From: Isoetes taiwanensis
Lineage: Eukaryota > Streptophyta > Lycopodiopsida > Isoetales > Isoetaceae
Length of the DNA: 64,000 bases
Direction of reading: 5' to 3'
Assembly (NCBI GenBank): GCA_021234155.1
Contig: JAJEKV010000101.1
Span: forward strand, 3,196,232-3,260,231
The stretch's first letter is position 1, and every line of letters begins with the position of its first letter. The notes under the pieces were generated by a model. It did no database searches, had not been told where the DNA came from, and saw nothing but the letters and a program-made list of their open reading frames with translations. Both the position numbers and the translations under genes were made by a program. Below, piece after piece: positions 56,304 through 64,000 of the stretch.

Positions 56304-57785
56304 ATCTCATTTGCTGTGGTCAGACTGTAGAGTATAAGACAGTCACAGTTCGAATCTTAGATTGAATATATATATGGGAGATAGAGATTATAGAATTTCA
56401 ATGGTCATATGGGATAAAAAAAAAACCATAGACAATAGTCATATGAAATATTGATTATATTTATGGGAAAACCCTTGAGCCTAGCTCGGTGAACAGTGTT
56501 CCCGGCCAGGTGGTTTTGTTAGCGCAGATCTACCTGCCGACAGGAGCAAGCAAAGGATGCGATTAAGGGATTGCTGGATTTCGGTGATCCCATAGAAAAC
56601 TTAAGCAGAAACAGAGATTGGCAGATAGTGAGTTCGGATCGTGAGGCTCATCGAAAGTTTCATCTTTTCTCATTGAATATTTTATGTATTACTGACTTAT
56701 TATTTGCATCCGACCTAGTATGTGACAATGGTCATATAGTCTAGTTGTATTGAATAAACTAATAAGTTGGAGATTTGCCTTATTTACCTTTCACAGACAA
56801 ATGCATGCTTCTTAACCTAGATAGCGATTTAGACATTTCTTTAATGGAAGATTTCTGAACTTGAATATTAGTAGTAGTAAGCAACAGCAACAGAATTAAG
56901 GAGACATGGAAGTAAACTAACCTGGATAAACAGAATATCCTCCAGATTTGAAAGTGGAATGATAGGGGATGCAATCATTAAGATCATCTCTGTGACACGA
57001 GTTCTGATTTCTTTCATCTGGATGTTTTGCAGAAATGAAAGGCTGCTTCACTGAATCATCCTCTAGATCAAATTCTTGAGGCAAGTTGAGTTGGCTCTGA
57101 GAATAGCTAGAAAAACTAGGCTATCATTGTCAGCAAATTATGACATCAAGCATCTAGCTTGTTGCAGAATGGCAACATAGGCATCACTGGGCTTTATATG
57201 ATCATGTTTAGTGGTTGCTGTAATATACCCTTCAGTCGAAATGATTACCATCACGAAGTAACCATATACAGCACTATCTACAATGGAACTTCTCAGTGTC
57301 ACACTGTTAATGTTTAGAGGGGTGAAAACAGAGCTGGAAGCATGTGTAAATCAGGAGTTACGCATATCCTTATAAAAGAAAAAGTTTGCTTAAGGATCAG
57401 TTGGTTGGACTTGGTGACTTTCCATTGAAGTGTTTTTTGTTCATTGGACAAGAGATTACCTTTTAAGAGCATATGAATAGGATGGATAAACAGAAAGATT
57501 TGACAATGAATTTGCCTGCCCACTGATATGGCACTTAGAATGCCACATATGCCGTATCTTACATATGGAGAAAGGGCAGCTATGGAAGTCTTAGTAGATC
57601 ATTTTCTTCCTTATTTGCAGAATTGGGTTGCTTTTAACCAGCTAAAAAGCAGCACCTAGAAGACCCTGGTGATTCAATGGTTTCTCAAAAGGCTGGGGAG
57701 CATCATCTTGCACTTGATAATTTTGTAAGAGTTACAGAATCTATCAAGTTGAATTTGAATGGGGAGCGTTTAAAAGATCCTTTGG
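56304..57785. other. CACTA interior, no gene recognised
   Basis: AT-rich sequence. 57,001-57,055 is a copy of the 3' edge of the MCTP fragment (tttcatctggatgttttgca..ggctgcttcact), so the fragment or its edge was duplicated here. Other frames are short and unsupported. Confidence 0.5.
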
Positions 57786-58592
57786 ATGCAAGGCGAAAAG
57801 GCTAGACTTCCTGATCTCTATGTAGAAGTTCAACTTGGTTTCCAAGTTCAAAGAACAAGACCTGCCACACTTAGAACCACTAGTCCATTTTGGAATGAAG
57901 ACCTCTTGTTTGTTACTGCAGAGCCTTTTGAAGAGGAATTGATTCTGCGCGTTGAGGATCGCGCCGGGCCCGAAAACAAGAAAGAACTGTTGGGTACAGT
58001 GAAAATTTCTTTGGCAGGAATTGAAAGGAGGCTTGTCCATAGACAGGTTGGTTCTCAGTGGTATAATTTGTATAAGATGAATGAAGAAAAGCCTGTGTTT
58101 CTTGGCAGGTTGCATCTCAGGCTTTGTTTTGATGGTGGTTACCATCATGCAAGCTGCACAAAGCCTACTACTAAACAGTTGTGGAAGCCTAGTATTGGAG
58201 TGCTAGAATTGGGTATTTTGAAAGGCAGAGATTTGCTTCCTATGAAAACTAAAGATGGTAAAGGTTCTACTGATGCTTATTGTGTGGCAAAGTATGGCAA
58301 TAAATGGGTTAGAACTAGAACTGTTGTTGATAACTTGAATCCGCGGTGGCAGGAGCAGTATAGATGGGATGTTCATGATCCTTGCACTGTCTTAACAGTT
58401 GGAATGTTTGACAATTGTCAGCTGAATGGAAAAGAAGGCAGAGATGTGAGGATTGGCAAGGTCAGAATAAGATTAAGTACACTAGAGACCGAAACTGAAG
58501 CAAATGAAAGTGACTTTGGTGTGGCAGAAAGTGCTCTTAGCTTGACCTGGTGCAGGACTGATTCCTTTCATCTGGATGTTTTGCAAAAATGA
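57786..58592 (+). pseudogene. Truncated MCTP (multiple C2 domain, transmembrane) copy
   Basis: MCTPs of the QUIRKY/FTIP group tether ER to plasma membrane, often at plasmodesmata, through several Ca2+-binding C2 domains and a C-terminal PRT_C membrane region. This 268-residue frame covers two C2 domains only. The first has DLYVEVQLGFQVQRTRPATL, SPFWNEDLLFVTAEPFEEEL and RLHLRLCFDGGYH. The second has KQLWKPSIGVLELGILKGRD, LLPMKTKDGKGSTDAYCVAK, DPCTVLTVGMFDNC and RIGKVRIRLSTLET. After LSTLET homology is lost and unrelated residues lead to a stop. The N-terminal C2 domain and membrane part are absent (full proteins are about 770-1000 residues). No introns, as is usual for the family. It is probably captured by the CACTA element and not functional. 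Confidence 0.85.
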
Positions 58593-58889
58593 AGGGCTGC
58601 TTCACTAATTCACTAACAATCTTACTTGGAACTTTGACATTGATTCAAAGCTAGAAACTACAACCATCTAGCAATGGGATAGCAGAAAATTATTACAGAA
58701 ATACAAGCTGGAGCAACAATAAGATAAACAAAATTGTATTCTACCAATGAGACAAACATGGAATAGTCTAGATCTACTGCTGCAAAGATTCAGATTTAAA
58801 ACTTTCAAATTCAAGACTCATTGCTTAAAAATACAAGTGAGAGAAAGCAAAAATTAAAAACCTTAAAGAGAAGTGCACTAACTACAAAC

Positions 58890-59509
58890 CTCAGATTTGG
58901 ATAATTTCCTAAATTGTACGTTGTAGGAGAGGTCAACTTCAATATTCTGATCTTCATTTTCAGCATCAGAGGAGCGAGAGTCTTCACCATCATCATCATC
59001 CTCGCTAGATGATGATGAAGCACTCAACACCACATTCCCTTTTAAAACAATAGCACCTGCTGATTTTCGTTTTCTTTTAGCCCCTTGCTTAGAAGTTTCT
59101 GCTTCTGGGATATTGCAGGAACTTGAGGACCGCCGGCGCTCCTCGAACCTAGAAAGAAAATGTGATGCTAAACATTTAGTCTGTGCAACAGTCATGCAAA
59201 CAAACCAATTGACCACATTTATAGTAGTTTTAACATATCAGAAACATCAGAAGGAATGATTCAAACTAAAGATTGCATACTTTACCTCTCCTTTCCATTC
59301 TTTTCCTTTTGCAATTTCTTTCCTGAATCATCATCTTGGCCTTTGATATTTCTTTGGATCCTTTTTCCCAATTCCATCATAAGAGCAGCCAAAATATCTT
59401 CCGGCACATTGGCCATGAAACTTGCAAGCTTATCTTCAGTAGACTCCTCAGAATCCTCTCTCGACACCTTTTTGCCCTTGTCGGGCCTATTGGACGACAC
59501 TATAAACAC
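58890..59509 (-). CDS. Acidic, Ser-rich two-exon segment, possibly the N-terminal part of the TNPA-like gene
   Basis: Exon 59,509-59,287 (EDKLASFMANVPEDILAALM, MELGKRIQRNIKGQDDDSGK) ends at a gtaaag donor. Exon 59,154-58,890 follows acceptor tttctag in phase (FEERRRSSSSCNIPEAETSK, KQGAKRKRKSAGAIVLKGNV, a long Ser/Asp/Glu run) and ends at gtttgt. A basic KRKRK stretch could be a nuclear signal. It reads towards the TNPA-like exons at 56 kb. If joined, the MCTP fragment lies in the intervening intron. No domain is recognised, so this is inference. Confidence 0.4.
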
Positions 59510-59592
59510 CAGAACAATAGATAGACGTTAGAAATGAATGACAGTAGCAACATAAATGCCGAAGATTCTAAAAATGGAAAATTTACTGCCAA

Positions 59593-60885
59593 ACATTTTT
59601 GCGTTTTGCTTGAACCTTTTCTATACTTACTGATCGTGTGTGTGTGTATTTGTTGGTGATTGTATGAATGTGAAGAACTCTAGATATGCAGGGGCTAGTC
59701 AAGAAGGATGAATCAAGATTTATTCTGTGTGAATGAGGTAAGTTGTCGCGCCAAATTTCTGTTTGAACGTATCTTTTCTTTTCTGGTGGTTTCATTTTTC
59801 ATCATTTTCTGTTTTTCTCTTATTTGGAGAATCGGCATTATTGGCATTGTTATCATTATTGGCATTGTTATTGTTATGATATTTTATAGTAGGTTATTAG
59901 AACCAATGGAGCCAATGGTGTTTAAATTTTTTTTTATAAAGTGAGTCCTGGGAAAATACTAGGGTAATAACAATGGTGTGTAATTTTTTTTTTATAAAGT
60001 GAGTCCTGGGAAAATACTAGGGTAATAAGGGATGTGGAAAACTATGGCTATACCAAGATAAGAGGTATACTTAGGGAATTAATTTTTCACCCTGGCGTAA
60101 TGGCTAGTATTAGAAAGGTTCACTTATTGTCTACTAGGTCATTTTCTGTTTTTCTCGAGGGGTAATGATTTTTTATACCACAATGGGAAAAAGGTTCACT
60201 GTCGTTGTGAGAAAACATCGTGGCTCACGGGTGTCATTCATGCATGTGGACACGGCCCCGAATAAGCCAGCTATTCAAGAAGGACGAATCAAGATTTATT
60301 CTACTAGCGTGAACTAGGTAATCAACGCCATAGAAGAAACATATCTTTGGGTTTCTCATCTTTTTCATCAATTCGATGTTGGGTGTGATTATTGGTTCTT
60401 AACCAAATACTCTATGTAGGGTATGAAATTGGTGTATGAAATGGTGTGTAATGGCTAATATTAGGAAGGTCCACTTCATTTCTGCTAGGGTCATTTTTGC
60501 TTTTCTAGATTTCATTGTTGGGGTAATGATCTATTGTACCATAATGGGGATCCAACAAGAATATTAGAAAGATTCATTTTATTAGTTGTTAAGGTATTGC
60601 CTAGTAATTTTGAGAAAAATTAGTAATATTCTTATGGTTTTAAATGGAAAAGGGATTGTACCAAGATAAGGGGTATACTTCCAATTAATTTTCAAACTAA
60701 TAGCTTTGCTCTACTAGGTCATTTTATTTTTTTAGGGAATATGTTTTTAATCAAGATTTATTTGTGATTATATGATGAAACATATCTTTGGGTTTCTCAT
60801 CTTTTTCATCATTTTTTGTTTTTTTTTTTTGGTATATGTTATCGAGGTTTAACTCTATTTAAATTATTGAATAGGTAAACAAACG
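59593..60885. promoter_or_regulatory. Probable shared upstream region between divergent CACTA genes
   Basis: AT-rich spacer between the minus-strand acidic exons and the plus-strand transposase. A ~58-bp direct duplication (ttataaagtgagtcctggga...agggtaataa) is at 59,933-59,970 and 59,992-60,029. gaatcaagatttattct recurs at 59,710 and 60,286, and tttgggtttctcatcttttt at 60,343 and 60,786. Repeats this close to the transposase start may be regulatory or subterminal, but that is inference. Confidence 0.35.
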
Positions 60886-63800
60886 ATGTCGGGCTCTGAA
60901 AGTAGTGGCAATGTGAGGGACACTTGCTTGCCACAACGTATATTAACAAAGCCATCATCCTCGTCGTCAGATGTGGGACTATCAAAGTCATCATCTTCAT
61001 TATCTTCATCATCTCATCAACCAAGTAGGAAACGGGCTAGACGAGACCCAAGCAAAGCTTTCTATCTCCATCGGCGCAGTTGTTGGTGCAACAAATGTAA
61101 AGGCAAGTCTAATCGTTCTTATCGGATTCGTCAAGAACATGAAGCAAGATTCGGTCTTTGTCAGAGCCGACCAACTCAGCTTGATGAAGGACATCATCTC
61201 GAAGAGAATGAAAATAGTGTAAGTTATCTACTACAATAGATAAATTCATTTTAATATTTATACTTCATATCGGCGTATATTTGTTTGTGGTCTTCCCATC
61301 AATTTTTTCTGGATTGGCATTATATCTTTGTTATTTTCTATTGTTACTTTTGATTATAGTCATTGTGGTACATGTAGTCTTCAGATGAAGCGTCTGGATC
61401 ACACAATGCATTTGTTGGTGAGGATGTGATTCACAAAACCATTACGGATTTTTTTCCAACAAATGAACAAACTAGTGGTGGCGAAAATAACGATGGTGAG
61501 CATATGGGTAATGTGGATGGCGACTCATATGGGGAAAAGACAACATATCTCAACAATGAAGCAAGCAAACCATTGTTCCCTAATGCCCGTGTTTCTCGCC
61601 TTGCAACATGCATGCTGATTCTAAATCTCCAACACAAAGTTGGTTGGAGCAACAAGAGTGTGTCCGAACTTTTCAGGTATGTATAGGCAAGTCATTCTTT
61701 TGTTTTTATGTGGATATAGAAATTACATAAGTATGACTACTTGAATTTTTTATAGCTTGCTTGATAAGATATTACCAGATGGACATTGTCTTCCAAAATC
61801 TAGGCGAGAGGCTAGAGAGTTATTACGTTCTTTCGGATTGGAGTATAATATTGTGCATGCATGCATTAATGATTGCGTGCTATTCCGCAAAGACTATGCA
61901 AATGAGAAATCGTGTCCAAAATGCAAGGAAGCACGATATGAAGAAGGTAGAAAAACAAAGGTGGCAAGAAAGGTATTACGTCACATGCCTATAATCCCTC
62001 GGCTTCGTCGTATGTTCCGATCATCAACACTTGCAGAACTCATGGATTATCATGCACATCATCGTAGCACTGATGGAAAAATGAGAATCCCTGCAGATGG
62101 AGCCTTGTGGAAACAGATTGAAGAGAAGTGGCCCATATTTGCATTGGAACCTCGCAATATTAGGCTTGGGCTAGGAATTGATGGTGTATGTCCATGGGGT
62201 TCTAGGTCATCCTCACATAGTGTGTGGCCTGTGGCCGTTATCAATTATAATATCCCACCATGGTTGGCGACAAAACCTGGCTACATCATGTTGACTTTGA
62301 TTATTCCAGGTACGCATGTGCATATAATTTTATATATACTTTACTTTATATATTAAGCATAAAATAAAATGTTGCAGGAAAATATAAAGTTTCGAATATG
62401 GACATCTACTTGGAACCTCTAGTAGATGAACTTGAGGTTTTATGGAAGGGAGTGCGTATGTATGACATTTCTAGAACTCCACATGACTTTACATTCCATG
62501 GGATGTTGTGCTTTACTCTTCACGACTATCCAGGTTTTTCTGAAGCTTCAGGTATGATATAACAGGTATAGTGCAAAATCATATCAAATTTCACTTGTTA
62601 TTTTAATGCTTCTTCTTTTATTCTCATTGTAGGCCTACAAACAAGTGGTGCATGTGGTTGTCCATCTTGTGGGACTAGCTTAACCTCTTACAGATCAAAA
62701 CATCTAAAAAAACAAATATATTTGGGGCATAAAAAATACTTGCCAGATGGCCATTCTGCACGTGGCTCTGATAAGACGCCGAGGCCAAAGCGATGGACAC
62801 CCAAGGATTGGTTGGATGCGTGGCAGGAGAAGAACCCCGATGTGGATTACTTGATTGGTTATGAGGATGTCAATGCAAAACCTCCTCCTGGAATGAAGCG
62901 GTTGTCTATTTTTTACAGGTTGGAGTATTGGACTGACTTGGAGTTGGTCCATCTACTTGATCCTATGCACATTTTCAAAAATGTTGCACACTCTCTTTGG
63001 CAGCATTTAACAGGAGAATGGGAAACCTTGGCTGCTAGATTGGATTTGAAAGAGCAAAAAATAAAAAAGAAATATTGGCCCATTGAGAGGAAAGGCAAGA
63101 AGACCTTGACATGGAAACAAGGCACATGGGTTTTGGGAAAGAAACAACAGATTGAAGTGAATAAGAGGATAGCAAAGGTGCGCACACCAACTGGATATGG
63201 GGCTTCTTTAAGAAAGGCATTTACAAAAAAAGGTAGCCTCACCGGATTAAAGACACATGATTGGCACAAGTTTCTCCAGGTATGCTTTGATTCTTGTACT
63301 TCCGTTTCTTGTAATAAATTATATTGCAAAGTATGCAATGATATTATATGGACTTTGCAGCATATACTTCCATGTGTGATAGGAGATTTCTTGACCCCAC
63401 AAATAAGGAGCATTTTATTCCGATTGAGCAAATTTGCAAGGTGGGTCTCCTCCAAAGAAATTGAAGTAGCCGATATCCCAAAAGTGGAGGAGGAAGTGAT
63501 TATACTGCTTTGTGACATCGAAAAAGAATTTCCCACGAGTTTTTTTGACCTACAGGTACTACTAACCAAATTCTATGCAATCATGTAATTTTGTTGTTTA
63601 GCAACTAGAGGTAAAATTAACAATGTGCTTATATACATAGGTACATCTGTTGATACATATTCCAAATGAGATAAGGTTGGCAGGACCTGCTCCTAGCAGA
63701 TGGATGTTTTTTCTAGAGCGCTACATGAAGGTGCTCAAAGATTTTGTGCGTCAAATGGCAAAACCAGAGGGTTGCATGGCTGAAGGCCATCTTGTACAAG

Positions 63801-64000
63801 AGACACTATTTTATCTAAATGATGCCACTATCGCATGCCATCCCGAAGGTCCTAAACTGTGGGAGATTGAAGAGCCCAAAGAGATTACTTCAGAAGTATT
63901 ACAGGGTAATGGAGTAGAACGAAGTTTGAGCGATGACATGCTTCTTGCAGTAAGCACATTTGTTCTTAATAATACTGCAAGTTTAGCACCATGGAGGGAT
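60886..64000 (+). CDS. CACTA transposase, TNP2 family (with DUF4218-like C-terminal part), 3' end outside window
   Basis: Exons: 60,886-61,218, 61,378-61,676, 61,756-62,309, 62,378-62,551, 62,633-63,279, 63,361-63,555, 63,641-64,000 (open at the end). All junctions are GT-AG with matching phases, giving 854 codons without a stop. Exon one has the N-terminal CWCNKCKGKSNRSYRIRQEH. Exon three carries PKCKEARYEE, the IPRLRRMFRSSTLAELMDYH block and GLGIDGVCPWG, with the conserved Asp of the TNP2 LG.DG..P motif. Exon four has DFTFHGMLCFTLHDYPGFSE. Exon five has CGCPSCGTSL, KYLPDGHSAR and LELVHLLDPMHIFKNVAHSL. Exon seven (RLAGPAPSRWMFFLERYMKV) recalls DUF4218. The intact frames suggest a potentially active or recent element. 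It is divergent from the accessory gene, whereas En/Spm encodes both on one strand. Confidence 0.9.

Larger units (their letters stand above)
53996..64000. mobile_element. Second CACTA (En/Spm) element, right end outside the window
   Basis: A degenerate CACTA terminus aactacaagagaaggg is at 53,996 (En/Spm ends are CACTACAAGAAAA-like). It directly abuts the MULE, so one may have inserted next to or into the other. Inside are a minus-strand TNPA-like accessory gene (54.9-56.0 kb, possibly to 59.5 kb), a captured MCTP fragment and a plus-strand TNP2 transposase. 54,080-54,700 carries repeated tgtgacaa/ttgtcac-type motifs, as in subterminal regions. Confidence 0.65.

Noticed and set aside
56300-56360. 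Further SINE or tRNA from gttcgaatc with upstream tggtcagactg
   Set aside because: The B-box core is present but there is no second copy, defined end or tRNA fold, so it may be chance.
1-64000. CRISPR arrays, operons or bacterial features
   Set aside because: The window is eukaryotic, with spliced genes and plant transposons. The regular arrays here are long-unit tandem repeats without spacer diversity.

Overview
The window is repeat-rich nuclear DNA of a land plant. Support comes from GT-AG spliced genes, plant-type Copia, LINE, CACTA (En/Spm, TNP2 transposase) and MULE (MuDR) elements, and plant gene families (BAHD acyltransferase, MCTP C2-domain protein, GDPD). An N4/N6-type DNA methyltransferase-like gene, a DUF7869-type transposase-like gene and the high repeat load make a non-flowering lineage (fern, lycophyte or bryophyte) a reasonable guess. 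That lineage guess is inference only.

Layout. 1-1.84 kb: the 3' part of a nine-exon glycerophosphodiester phosphodiesterase gene. 1.84-6.3 kb: non-coding DNA with a local duplication and a 203-bp fold-back element. 6.3-8.5 kb: 5'-truncated, frameshifted Copia retrotransposon with its 3' LTR. 8.7-10.9 kb: minus-strand, decayed DUF7869-type gene. 11.1-12.1 kb plus 21.6-21.75 kb: a 110-bp exon-like direct repeat and tandem ~400-430-bp SINE-like units. One unit is split by a 9,471-bp CACTA element (12,126-21,596) with a 3-bp target duplication. That element has no recognisable transposase. It carries a BAHD acyltransferase fragment and two long-unit tandem arrays. 21.8-22.7 kb: the last two exons of the methyltransferase-like gene (minus), with a LINE (22.7-28.2 kb, minus) in the intron upstream. 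28.3-34.2 kb: mostly nothing recognisable, plus a ~510-bp tandem duplication. 34.3-36.0 kb: a second, internally deleted LINE (minus). 36.2-45 kb: a T-poor, purine/A-rich segment between 214-bp direct repeats, holding two SINE-like copies and several palindromes. 47.5-54 kb: a MULE with GC-rich inverted ends, a minus-strand decayed transposase, a small plus-strand two-exon gene convergent to it, and two blocks of tandem hairpin-forming repeats. 54.0-64 kb: a second CACTA element, cut by the window end. It has a minus-strand TNPA-like accessory gene, a truncated MCTP copy, and a divergent plus-strand TNP2 transposase whose seven exons are all open.

The only non-transposon genes are the GDPD gene and the methyltransferase-like gene, and both carry damage or insertions in what can be seen. 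BAHD and MCTP sequences are fragments inside or next to CACTA elements and look captured. The most notable signals are the dated nested insertion with its empty site present in the same array, the hairpin arrays and two-gene layout of the MULE, the methyltransferase-like gene, and the intact-looking TNP2 transposase.
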